From Bacillota bacterium (GTDB taxonomy: Bacteria; Bacillota; Clostridia; Lachnospirales; Lachnospiraceae): a stretch of DNA of 42,971 nt. Shown in pieces: positions 9,358-16,802 of this stretch. The stretch is taken from assembly GCA_023411225.1 (NCBI GenBank), contig JAEYPA010000111.1:1-42971 (forward strand), in the 5' to 3' direction. Within the stretch, counting starts at the first letter, position 1. Each line of letters starts with the position of its first letter. The position numbers and the translations under genes were made by a program. The notes beneath the pieces were generated by a model, which was not told the DNA's origin, did not search any database, and saw nothing but the letters and a program-made list of their open reading frames with translations.

Positions 9358-9386
9358 ATTATACCTTCAGTATTTTGCTTTGTCAA
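9358..9386 (-). promoter_or_regulatory. Consensus sigma-A promoter of dapA
   Basis: Minus strand TTGACA (9381-9386), 17-base spacer, TATAAT (9358-9363): both boxes match consensus exactly. Transcription would begin about 9351, giving a leader of roughly 310 bases that contains the lysine riboswitch and its terminator. Confidence 0.9.
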
Positions 9387-9435
9387 CAACAAATAAAAAT
9401 ACTATTCATATTCTTGTTATTATTTCCAGTATACG

Positions 9436-9471
9436 ACAAACAGTTTCATGATTACTCACGAAACTGTCTGT
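9436..9471 (-). terminator. Hairpin after the cobalamin adenosyltransferase gene
   Basis: A near-perfect 12-bp stem (ACAAACAGTTTC at 9437-9448 region with GAAACTGTCTGT at 9460-9471) directly downstream of the stop at 9485. There is no T run on either strand, so it may be a weak terminator or an mRNA-stabilising hairpin. Confidence 0.55.
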
Positions 9472-9484
9472 GTATTCGTATAAA

Positions 9485-9973
9485 TTATCCTTTAATTGGT
9501 TCAATCTTAGAAATAACATCTACATAGTCGACTAACTCTTCAGGTAATGTATCGCCCGTTAATACTAGTTTATAGTAATCGTCCCTTAGTTCAATAAACT
9601 TAATGATGTCCTCACAATTAATAATACCATAAGAAACTAATCCTAGAACCTCATCCAAAACAAGAGTATCACATTCACCAGTCTCAACTACTTTTCTTGC
9701 AAAGTTCATTCCATTCAATATATTCTGTTTTTCCTCATTCTGTTCCTCTGGAGATAAGTTACAATAGAATTCCTTTGCTTTTTCAAAACGAAACAGCTTT
9801 ATCTCCGGCTCTAATTTATTTAAAAAAGAAAATTCTTCTACATCTCTTCCTTTAAGGAACTGAATAATAACAGCGGAATGTCCTAATCCAGCCGATCGAA
9901 TACACTGCCCTATAGCAGCAGTTGTCTTACCTTTTCCTGCGCCATAATAGACCTGAACAATTTTTTTGCTCAA
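9485..9973 (-). CDS. cobO: Cob(I)alamin adenosyltransferase, CobA/CobO type
   Basis: 162 aa. Transfers the adenosyl group of ATP to cob(I)alamin to make adenosylcobalamin. P-loop GAGKGKTTAA at residues 11-20, then FLKGR, and the Walker B-like TLVLDEVLGLVSYGII and DTLPEELVDYVDVISKI of the CobA/BtuR family; slightly shorter than the usual 170-200 aa. Start is TTG at 9973 with GAGGTG 6 bases upstream; a longer frame from ATG at 10021 lacks a site. No other cobalamin gene is near, so it probably serves salvage or general cofactor supply. Confidence 0.9.
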   Translation of the reverse strand: MSKKIVQVYYGAGKGKTTAAIGQCIRSAGLGHSAVIIQFLKGRDVEEFSFLNKLEPEIKLFRFEKAKEFYCNLSPEEQNEEKQNILNGMNFARKVVETGECDTLVLDEVLGLVSYGIINCEDIIKFIELRDDYYKLVLTGDTLPEELVDYVDVISKIEPIKG

Positions 9974-10081
9974 TAAATTCACCTCAATGTAATTAACTAG
10001 ATGTATACATAGCATACACAATGTATATCATAGCATACACATAATAAAAAATCCAGTTAATCAGGTTAAGTACAGCTGCAC

Positions 10082-10717
10082 CTACTCTTCTTCCTCAACA
10101 TATTCCAACTTACTTACAGATACCTCATAGGCTACACGCTTTTCAAAATCTACTTCTGACGTCTTCTTCTGATATTCTCTACTTTGAATTCTACCCCAGA
10201 CCTGTACATGTCCTCCTACTGGAAACTTCTCAGCATAGCGCGCATTACGCCCCCAACAAATGCAAGGTATATAATCTGATTTGCCATATGGACGATTTAC
10301 TGCTAACAGGATATCTGCAATCTCACGTCCTAATGGTGTCTTTCTATAAACTGGCTGTTTACAAATATATCCATCCAAAAAGATATAATTTGGTTTTGGA
10401 CTCTCATAGCCTGGTTCACATACAGTAAGTTCTCTTACGAAAACTGAAAGCACAAGACGATTCTTACTCTCATCATGACGATTATAAGATCGGAATTGCC
10501 CGGTCACCTCCAAATATTGGCCCTTATAATCCTTCTTCACATCGATTAATCTTTCTGAGATCATCAATGGTATAATGTCGTAAGAATCACTAAGACGATT
10601 AACACTTACATCTAGAAGGTAAAATCCCTCCCCAAACACTTCGTGACTGTAAATAAAGTCACCTACAACTTCTCCTGCAATACTAACTTGGTTATTATCG
10701 AATACTTTATCCGTCAT
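10082..10717 (-). CDS. SSB-like protein with two OB folds
   Basis: 211 aa. Two OB-fold-like halves: residues about 8-93 (VSIAGEVVGDFIYSHEVFG through QYLEVTGQFRSYNR) and about 105-205 (YIFLDGYICKQPVYRKTPLG through HVQVWGRIQSREYQ). The second half carries the SSB pattern with RE(I)A...L(A)VNRPY and CICWGRNARYAEKF. The acidic end EYVEEEE lacks the DDDIPF-type tip of canonical SSB. Likely binds single-stranded DNA, but it is not the replicative ssb, which is normally between rpsF and rpsR. Start has GAGAGGAG 10 bases upstream. It lies 109 bases upstream of cobO, with no clear link. Confidence 0.8.
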   Translation of the reverse strand: MTDKVFDNNQVSIAGEVVGDFIYSHEVFGEGFYLLDVSVNRLSDSYDIIPLMISERLIDVKKDYKGQYLEVTGQFRSYNRHDESKNRLVLSVFVRELTVCEPGYESPKPNYIFLDGYICKQPVYRKTPLGREIADILLAVNRPYGKSDYIPCICWGRNARYAEKFPVGGHVQVWGRIQSREYQKKTSEVDFEKRVAYEVSVSKLEYVEEEE

Positions 10718-11335
10718 AACGTACTACTCCTCTCTTTCCTGTCCTGGGTATTTTAAAATTGTTCTCTTAATTATGTTTATTCAAAACATATACTATTTAG
10801 AAGTAAATTCTACCATTTTCTAAAATTCTTTCAAGTATATTTCTGTAACATAATTGGGTATTGTAAATATTAAGGATTTCTCGGCATCACCAAATATTGT
10901 TACTCAAAAATAGATTGTAACAACATTCATGTTTAAAAAAAATGTACAACAGCCAAAACTAATATTTACCATATTTAAATAATTATATACAATACATTTG
11001 CACATTTTACAATATGTTTTTTGTAAATTTTTTTTAAACATTTTATCTTAACTGCTATAACTAACATTATTCTCTTTGTTTCCAGTAAAATCGCGTAAAT
11101 TTTATATCAAATACCAATATAATTATGGCAAAATCCGACTTTGTAGTTTTTATTTATTATTCAACTTTTATTAATAATTCCTGCAAAACGTGTCGATTCA
11201 TAAGAAATGCTTGTAAATTCACAGTAATATGATAAAATAATAAAGTTGTTGAATTTCTTTCCTTATAAATAAGGCTATCATACATATCAGCCTTCAAGTG
11301 GAAAGTGTTCTGATTCAGAAAGAAGGATAATAATA
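10718..11335. other. Long AT-rich divergent intergenic region (SSB-like / typA)
   Basis: 618 bases with no gene. The right end holds the typA promoter and leader. A perfect inverted repeat TTGTTAC-N12-GTAACAA (10898-10923) is present but lies far from either start. I saw no promoter for the SSB-like gene that I would defend, and no structured RNA. Confidence 0.5.
11211..11238 (+). promoter_or_regulatory. Likely typA promoter
   Basis: TTGTAA (11211-11216), 16-base spacer, TAAAAT (11233-11238). A leader of about 90 bases follows before AGAAGGA and the typA ATG. Confidence 0.55.
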
Positions 11336-13162
11336 ATGATTAGAAAAGATATACGTAATGTTGCAATTATCGCCCACGTTGACCATGGTAAAACTACTTT
11401 AGTTGACGAACTCCTAAAGCAAAGTGGTGTTTTTCGTGCCAATCAAAATGTAGCAGAAAGAGTTATGGACTCCAATGATATCGAAAGAGAACGTGGAATA
11501 ACCATATTATCCAAGAATACCGCTGTTACTTATAATGATATTAAAATTAATATCATCGATACACCAGGACATGCCGACTTTGGTGGTGAGGTAGAGCGTG
11601 TTCTTAAAATGGTAAACGGTGTTGTTCTGGTAGTAGATGCCTTTGAAGGACCTATGCCACAGACCAAGTTTGTATTGAAGAAAGCATTGGAGCTAGCCCT
11701 TCCTGTCATCGTGTGTATTAATAAAATAGACCGTCCGGAAGCCAGACCACAGGATGTTATTGACGAAGTATTAGAACTATTTATTGATCTGGATGCCAAC
11801 GAAGATCAATTAGATTGCCCATTTATTTTTGCAAGTGCCAAGTCCGGTATTGCTACAGATGATTTGGACAAGGAAGCAATGGATATGAAACCATTATTTG
11901 AAACCATAATAAATTATATTCCAGCTCCTGTAGGAGATGAGGATGCTGATACTCAGGTCCTTATCAGTACCATTGACTACAATGAATATGTAGGCCGTAT
12001 CGGCGTAGGTAAAGTAGATAATGGTACCATAAAGATAAATCAGGACATGGTTATTGTAAATGAACATGATCCAGACAAATTCAAACGTGTAAAAGTAAGT
12101 AAACTATATGAGTTTGACGGATTAAAGAAAGTTGAAGTAGCATCTGCAACTATCGGTGCTATAGTTGCAATTTCCGGAATTGCAGATATTCACATTGGAG
12201 ATACATTATGCTCTCCTGAGAATCCAAAGCCTATTCCGTTCCAGAAAATATCTGAACCTACTATAGCCATGCATTTTATGGTAAATGATAGCCCATTAGC
12301 AGGAAAAGAAGGAAAATATGTCACTTCCCGTCATCTAAGAGATCGTCTTTTCCGCGAATTAAATACTGACGTCTCACTACGAGTAGAAGAGACAGAGTCT
12401 CCTGATCGTTATAAGGTGTCAGGTCGTGGTGAACTTCATCTTTCCGTATTAATTGAAAACATGCGTCGTGAAGGTTATGAATTTGCAGTAAGTAAAGCAG
12501 AGGTATTATATCACAAGGATGAAAAAGGTCATTTATTGGAGCCTATGGAACGTGCAATTATCGATGTACCAGAAGAATTTACAGGTAGTGTTATTGAAAA
12601 ACTAAGTTCCCGAAAAGGTGAGCTGCATAGTATGCTTCCAATGAACGATGCCTATACCAGATTAGAGTTTCTAATCCCATCTAGAGGTTTAATAGGATAT
12701 CGTGGAGAATTTATGACAGACACCAAAGGAAATGGTATTATGAACACTATTTTCGAAGACTATGGCCCTTATAAAGGAGAAATCTCCTACCGTAAGCAAG
12801 GTAGTTTAATCGCTTTTGAATCCGGTGATTCTATTACTTATGGACTATTTAATGCCCAAGAGCGTGGAACCCTGTTTATTGGAGCTGGCGAAAAAGTTTA
12901 TGCTGGTATGATTGTAGGCCAAAATGCCAAGACAGATGACATTGAAGTAAACGTTTGTAAGAAAAAACAGCTAACCAATACTCGTGCTTCCGGTAGTGAT
13001 GAGTCCCTAAGACTTACTCCTCCTACTGTATTAAGTCTGGAGCAAGCACTTGATTATATTGATACAGATGAACTCTTAGAAATCACTCCAGAAAGCCTGA
13101 GATTAAGAAAGAAGATCTTAGATCCTACCATGCGCATGCGTGCAAGACGAAATGTACAATAA
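11336..13162 (+). CDS. typA: Translational GTPase TypA/BipA
   Basis: 608 aa, full length. EF-G-like ribosome-associated GTPase involved in 50S assembly and stress or cold adaptation. G motifs: AHVDHGKTT (13-21), RERGITI, DTPGHADFGGEV, NKIDRPEA and SAKSG; then the EF-Tu domain 2, EF-G C-terminal-like domain (SSRKGELHSMLP, RGLIGYRGEFMTDTKG) and the TypA-specific C-terminus ending MRMRARRNVQ. Start has GAAGGA 9 bases upstream. Monocistronic, flanked by minus-strand genes. Confidence 0.97.
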   Translation: MIRKDIRNVAIIAHVDHGKTTLVDELLKQSGVFRANQNVAERVMDSNDIERERGITILSKNTAVTYNDIKINIIDTPGHADFGGEVERVLKMVNGVVLVVDAFEGPMPQTKFVLKKALELALPVIVCINKIDRPEARPQDVIDEVLELFIDLDANEDQLDCPFIFASAKSGIATDDLDKEAMDMKPLFETIINYIPAPVGDEDADTQVLISTIDYNEYVGRIGVGKVDNGTIKINQDMVIVNEHDPDKFKRVKVSKLYEFDGLKKVEVASATIGAIVAISGIADIHIGDTLCSPENPKPIPFQKISEPTIAMHFMVNDSPLAGKEGKYVTSRHLRDRLFRELNTDVSLRVEETESPDRYKVSGRGELHLSVLIENMRREGYEFAVSKAEVLYHKDEKGHLLEPMERAIIDVPEEFTGSVIEKLSSRKGELHSMLPMNDAYTRLEFLIPSRGLIGYRGEFMTDTKGNGIMNTIFEDYGPYKGEISYRKQGSLIAFESGDSITYGLFNAQERGTLFIGAGEKVYAGMIVGQNAKTDDIEVNVCKKKQLTNTRASGSDESLRLTPPTVLSLEQALDYIDTDELLEITPESLRLRKKILDPTMRMRARRNVQ

Positions 13163-13170
13163 TTTACTTA

Positions 13171-13262
13171 ATCCATCAGGAGGGACTGATTAACTCCCTT
13201 CTTCTCATAGCACCATGTATACCATTCAGTACATGGTGCTTTTTATAATTGATGTGCATAGT
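13171..13262 (-). mobile_element. Decayed group II intron 3' end (domains V/VI relic) serving as typA terminator
   Basis: Aligned with the better-preserved copy at 42846-42971. On the minus strand, the part before 13240 matches the end of the intron maturase reading frame (CACATCAATTAT against CACATCAACTAT, stop lost). 13209-13240 is a 32-base domain V-like hairpin beginning AGC with a two-base bulge, and 13171-13208 matches domain VI but the branch-site end is degraded (CCTGATGGATT against CCTACTCGATT). On the plus strand the same hairpin is followed by TTTTTAT, so it can work as the rho-independent terminator of typA, 46 bases after its stop. The relic status is inference from the comparison within the window. 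Confidence 0.7.
13209..13247 (+). terminator. typA terminator
   Basis: AGCACCATGTA at 13209-13219 pairs with TACATGGTGCT at 13230-13240 (11 bp), followed by TTTTTAT. Derived from the intron domain V relic described separately. Confidence 0.85.
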
Positions 13263-13296
13263 GTCTTATCTCATCATGGGTATCTACTGTAAACCT

Positions 13297-14100
13297 TTAG
13301 TCTACACCATACAAATTAAAATCATCTGCTTTTAGTAACATTATGTATATCTGATTTAAATAAACGTAAATATCAGTAATTGATTTAATATCATTATCAC
13401 TCACAAGTTTTTTAAAATAGTTGGCTATGGTAGTTTTCGATATCTTTCTGTGATTGTCGTTGTCCCTAGACAGTTTTAAAATCATCAAATCATAACCCAC
13501 CATTCTTTCTAACACGGAAGGTCCATACAAGGATAACCCACCAACTATCACATTAATAAAATTTTTTTCTTTCTCCGTCAAAGCATTCTTCTTTATCTCT
13601 AACCTAGGTATCTTGCGAATAGCAAAATCCTCACTTACTTCTTCATAAGGCATGAATTCCCCTCTGTATACAAATTCATCTTCAAACATAGCTTTATCCT
13701 CTAATGCTAGATAAAATCCCTGCACATAATAAAGATAAATTTGTAACTCAAAGAGACTTATATGTCCCTCCATTTTGTTTATAATATGTTGGGCCACCAC
13801 CTTGATTTTAGATTCCAATAATCGTTCATTTACTGCCTGGCTACATTTCCGATACGCAACCGGAGTAAGACTACTCTTATTCTCCTCCAATAACTTATTA
13901 AAATATCCTGCATCTTGCATAATATGTCTTAACTTTTCAGAGTATTCTCTCGTCGGGATATCCCCCTCCACATAACGAATAATGGTAGTTTCTCCCCAAC
14001 CAAGTAATTTTGCTAAAGGCTTTTTCCCAATACGATAACTACTTAATATCTGATTGATTTCCTTAATCGTTATGCAATCAGTTCTTTCGCTTTTGTTCAC
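13297..14100 (-). CDS. HTH + Panacea (DUF4065) protein, orphan antitoxin-like
   Basis: 267 aa. Residues about 12-55 form a DNA-binding HTH of the type found fused to antitoxins (LAKLLGWGETTIIRYVEGD, then SEKLRHIMQDAGYF). From about 115 the Panacea/DUF4065 pattern follows: ELQIYLYYVQGFYLAL, MFEDEFVYRGEFMPYEEV. Panacea proteins neutralise a wide range of toxins as PanA antitoxins, and are also found in phage/host regulators such as SocA-like proteins. No toxin-like gene adjoins it: the next minus-strand frame downstream is none before typA, and upstream is leuA. Start at 14100 with a weak GGAGGATATTAG site. A single-gene unit; function as antitoxin is inference. Confidence 0.75.
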   Translation of the reverse strand: MNKSERTDCITIKEINQILSSYRIGKKPLAKLLGWGETTIIRYVEGDIPTREYSEKLRHIMQDAGYFNKLLEENKSSLTPVAYRKCSQAVNERLLESKIKVVAQHIINKMEGHISLFELQIYLYYVQGFYLALEDKAMFEDEFVYRGEFMPYEEVSEDFAIRKIPRLEIKKNALTEKEKNFINVIVGGLSLYGPSVLERMVGYDLMILKLSRDNDNHRKISKTTIANYFKKLVSDNDIKSITDIYVYLNQIYIMLLKADDFNLYGVD

Positions 14101-14225
14101 CTAATATCCTCCATTCAAACAATGTAACAAATCAACATTATTAACAAATTATACTATTATATTAGCTCAACTATGGTCTAATGGTCAATGCCTTACTCAA
14201 TGATTTTACATCTCAAGATAAGCAA

Positions 14226-14262
14226 AGGACCGTTGTAAAATTCCTTTTTTACAACAGTCCTA
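14226..14262 (-). terminator. Terminator of leuA
   Basis: Minus strand stem GGACTGTTGTAAAA / TTTTACAACGGTCC (14227-14260), followed by TTTGCTT. Begins directly after the leuA stop at 14268. Confidence 0.8.
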
Positions 14263-14267
14263 TTATA

Positions 14268-15941
14268 TCACCTATTATTGGTCAGACGATTTATGGCACT
14301 AAAGATTGCTCGAATAGATGCTCTTGTTATGTTAGAACTTACACCAACACCATAAGTAGTTTTCTTATCGGTAATATCCAACATGTGAATATATGCAGCA
14401 GCCTGTGCATTAGAGCCCTCACGAAGTGCATGCTCCGTGTAGTCTAATACTTTAATCTGAATGCCAAGTTCTTTTTGTAGTCCACGCTGCACCGCATCAA
14501 TAGGTCCATTTCCATTTGCTTCAAATATCTTCTCTACCCCATGATCAGTATATGCTACACGAACTTGGGTATCAAATTCTGTGTCCAAATCAGACATATC
14601 CTCAATTTTACATCTTCTAAAATGTAATGGTTCTTTTGCATCAATATATTCGCTATTAAAGTATTCCATAATCTGGTCAGGAGCAACTTCACCCTGATGT
14701 TCAGAAATCTTCTGTATAACATCTGCAAATTCCTTATGCATACCCTTAGGAAGCTTGAATCCAAAATAGGTATCCATAATAAAGGCAACACCGCCCTTAC
14801 CGGACTGACTATTAATGCGGACAATTGGCTCATATACACGACCTACATCTGCAGGATCGATTGGAAGATAAGGAACCTCCCAGTACTCCTGTCCACGTTC
14901 TCTCATAGCCTGAACACCCTTGTTGATAGCATCCTGATGAGATCCTGAAAATGCAGTAAATACCAATTTACCTGCATATGGATGTCTAATATGAACCTGA
15001 ATCTTATTGCATCTTTCATATACATCAATGATCTCATTTACATTCTCAATATTCAATTGAGGATTTATTCCCTGAGAAAACATATTATAAGCTATATTTA
15101 AGATATCTACATTACCGGTACGTTCTCCATTACCGAATAAAGTACCCTCAACTCGGTCACAACCTGCTAATATTGCAAGCTCAGCAGCTGCTACGGCAGT
15201 ACCTCTATCGTTATGAGGGTGAATACTTAAAATAACACGTTTGCGGTCTGTAAAATGTTTCCCCATCCACTCTATTTGATCTGCATAAACATTAGGTGTA
15301 TTCATCTCTATTGTAGCAGGAAGGTTAATAATGACTGGTTTCTCTTTGGTAGCTCCCCATGTATCAAGAACAGCTTCACAAACCTCTAAAGCATAATCCA
15401 GCTCGGTTCCTGTAAAGCTTTCAGGAGAATACTCTAAAATAATCTTACCTGGAAAATCCTTGGTATATCGCTTCACCAATTCAGTTCCCTCAATGGCAAT
15501 TTTCTTAATTTCTTCTCTATCCATATGAAATACTACGTCTCTTTGAAGCGTAGATGTAGAATTATATATATGGACAATTGCCTGTTTACATCCTTGAATA
15601 GCCTCAAAGGTTCTAGCTATCAAATGTTCACGGCACTGTACCAGTACCTGCACTACTACATCATCAGGAATTAATTCCCGATCAATTAACTGTCTTAAAA
15701 AATCGTATTCAATCTGGGAAGCAGAGGGAAAACCAACTTCGATCTCTTTAAAACCAAGCTTTACTAATAACTTAAAAAACTCAATCTTTTCTTCCACTAC
15801 CATAGGCTCAATTAATGCCTGATTACCATCTCGCAAATCTACACTACACCAAGTTGGAGCTTTTTCAATCTCCTTGCTTGGCCATTCTCTTTCCGGCATA
15901 TGTAATACAGGTACACGCTTATATCTACTATAATTCAACAT
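14268..15941 (-). CDS. leuA: 2-isopropylmalate synthase
   Basis: 557 aa. Condenses acetyl-CoA with 2-oxoisovalerate, first step of leucine biosynthesis. The sequence VDLRDGNQALIEPM (catalytic Arg-Asp), HPHNDRGTAVAAAE (metal-binding histidines) and GTLFGNGERTGNVDI identify it; the C-terminal 120 residues are the leucine-binding LeuA regulatory domain. It is of the longer class also seen in actinobacteria and yeast. Start at 15941 with TAGGAGGAG 6 bases upstream; the frame is open a further 11 codons. Stands alone, without leuBCD, behind its own promoter and a leader of about 245 bases. Confidence 0.96.
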   Translation of the reverse strand: MLNYSRYKRVPVLHMPEREWPSKEIEKAPTWCSVDLRDGNQALIEPMVVEEKIEFFKLLVKLGFKEIEVGFPSASQIEYDFLRQLIDRELIPDDVVVQVLVQCREHLIARTFEAIQGCKQAIVHIYNSTSTLQRDVVFHMDREEIKKIAIEGTELVKRYTKDFPGKIILEYSPESFTGTELDYALEVCEAVLDTWGATKEKPVIINLPATIEMNTPNVYADQIEWMGKHFTDRKRVILSIHPHNDRGTAVAAAELAILAGCDRVEGTLFGNGERTGNVDILNIAYNMFSQGINPQLNIENVNEIIDVYERCNKIQVHIRHPYAGKLVFTAFSGSHQDAINKGVQAMRERGQEYWEVPYLPIDPADVGRVYEPIVRINSQSGKGGVAFIMDTYFGFKLPKGMHKEFADVIQKISEHQGEVAPDQIMEYFNSEYIDAKEPLHFRRCKIEDMSDLDTEFDTQVRVAYTDHGVEKIFEANGNGPIDAVQRGLQKELGIQIKVLDYTEHALREGSNAQAAAYIHMLDITDKKTTYGVGVSSNITRASIRAIFSAINRLTNNR

Positions 15942-16001
15942 ACTATCTCCTCCTAAAATATATAATCTGCACACTCTTATTATTCAATAAGCACTCTTAT
16001 T

Positions 16002-16115
16002 TTAGCTATGGAGTCGATATATCACGCTATACTTTTTGACAATAAATAATTTCTTCTTGTCTATTCTAGCCCCATCCTTATCATCCTCTTCTTTCATATC
16101 TACAAAAGATACCAT
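16002..16115 (-). CDS. Possible small ORF in leuA leader
   Basis: 37 aa from ATG at 16115 to TAA at 16002: MVSFVDMKEEDDKDGARI then DKKKLFIVKKYSVIYRLHS. The frame is open a further 18 codons upstream without a standard start (…KAFVEVESKNHIPRETE), and that part also looks protein-like, so this could be a fragment of an older gene. Ribosome-binding site is weak (GAGAG). It contains only two leucine codons. Unrecognised; may be a leader peptide, a relic, or chance. Confidence 0.3.
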   Translation of the reverse strand: MVSFVDMKEEDDKDGARIDKKKLFIVKKYSVIYRLHS

Positions 16116-16194
16116 TTCAGTCTCTCTTGGTATATGGTTCTTACTTTCAACCTCAACAAAAGCTTTTATCTATTGTTCACGTTGAATGAGATAG

Positions 16195-16223
16195 ATTATA
16201 CCATTATTGTATTTCAAATTCAA
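16195..16223 (-). promoter_or_regulatory. Promoter of leuA
   Basis: Minus strand TTGAAT (16218-16223), 17-base spacer, TATAAT (16195-16200) with TGG before it (extended -10). Confidence 0.8.
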
Positions 16224-16297
16224 CCAATATTTATTGTTGATTAATTGGTAACGTTTTATAAAGAATCATAGTGCACATCCTCATGGAATTTTCTATC

Positions 16298-16326
16298 ATA
16301 AAAGGCTTCCTAAAATAAGGAAGCCT
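16298..16326 (-). terminator. Terminator of the cdaA operon
   Basis: Minus strand GGCTTCC-TTATTTTA-GGAAGCC (16304-16325) followed by TTTTAT. Confidence 0.85.
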
Positions 16327-16464
16327 GAAGCTATACTTGCTAAAGAGGAGTTTATTCTCCCGTTGGTCAGATAATACAAGACACGATGAAGTATCTTTTT
16401 TTTCGAAAACCAAAGAGTGGGGAAGTTCCCCTTGCTAAATCCACTTTTCATTTTACTATTTATA

Positions 16465-16737
16465 TTAATCATCCAACTCACCAAGACCTGTGGCAAATTC
16501 TGCAGTAATTGCCTCCAAAGCTTTCTCCTCATCAGATCCATCGCATTGAATTTCAACTTCTTCCCCATATTTTAAGCAGGAACTTAATACACCCAAAACA
16601 CTTTTTGCATTGACTTGTTTATTACCCACACATAAAGTCACCTTACACTTATACTGCAGTGCTAGGTTACACAGATACCCAGCTGGTTTAAGATGTAGGC
16701 CGTTCTGATTACATACCTTTACTTTTGACGATACCAT
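16465..16737 (-). CDS. HPr-family phosphocarrier protein
   Basis: 90 aa. HPr fold with the phosphorylatable histidine at residue 15 (NGLHLKPAG) and a serine at exactly 46 (NAKSVLGVLSS), the site of HPr kinase in Firmicutes. The usual His-Ala-Arg-Pro is His-Leu-Lys-Pro here, so residue 17 is lysine rather than arginine. Start at 16737 with AGGAGG 6 bases upstream; the frame is open eight codons further. It follows cdaR by 65 bases in the same operon, which is not the usual ptsH-ptsI setting, so it may be a second, regulatory HPr rather than the main sugar phosphocarrier. Confidence 0.88.
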   Translation of the reverse strand: MVSSKVKVCNQNGLHLKPAGYLCNLALQYKCKVTLCVGNKQVNAKSVLGVLSSCLKYGEEVEIQCDGSDEEKALEAITAEFATGLGELDD

Positions 16738-16802
16738 AGAACTCCTCCTATGAACCAACATTGGTTATTTATCTTAGTAGATTACAATTACTCTGTATCC
16801 AT

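Larger units (their letters stand above)
15942..16297 (-). promoter_or_regulatory. leuA leader region
   Basis: Holds the leuA promoter (16195-16223), a possible 37-codon reading frame (16002-16115) and a 10-base direct repeat CACTCTTATT at 15972-15981 and 15992-16001, 20 bases apart. I looked for a T-box (GGGTGGNACCGCG core) and did not find one, and there is no leucine-codon run. Confidence 0.5.

Noticed and set aside
10898..10923. Inverted repeat TTGTTAC-N12-GTAACAA upstream of typA.
   Set aside because: Short arms in a very AT-rich spacer and more than 400 bases from the typA start; not claimed as an operator.
14555..14839. 94-aa minus-strand frame within leuA.
   Set aside because: Lies inside the well-conserved leuA frame and has no family features.
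15942..16297. Possible T-box in the leuA leader.
   Set aside because: No GGGTGGNACCGCG-type sequence or specifier-loop architecture seen.
16296..16568. 90-aa minus-strand reading frame overlapping the HPr gene.
   Set aside because: Out of frame with the clear HPr protein and with the terminator hairpin inside it; a shadow.
16753..16766. AACCAA-CA-TTGGTT palindrome near the HPr-like gene start.
   Set aside because: Six-base arms with a two-base loop; too small to be a credible hairpin or operator on its own.
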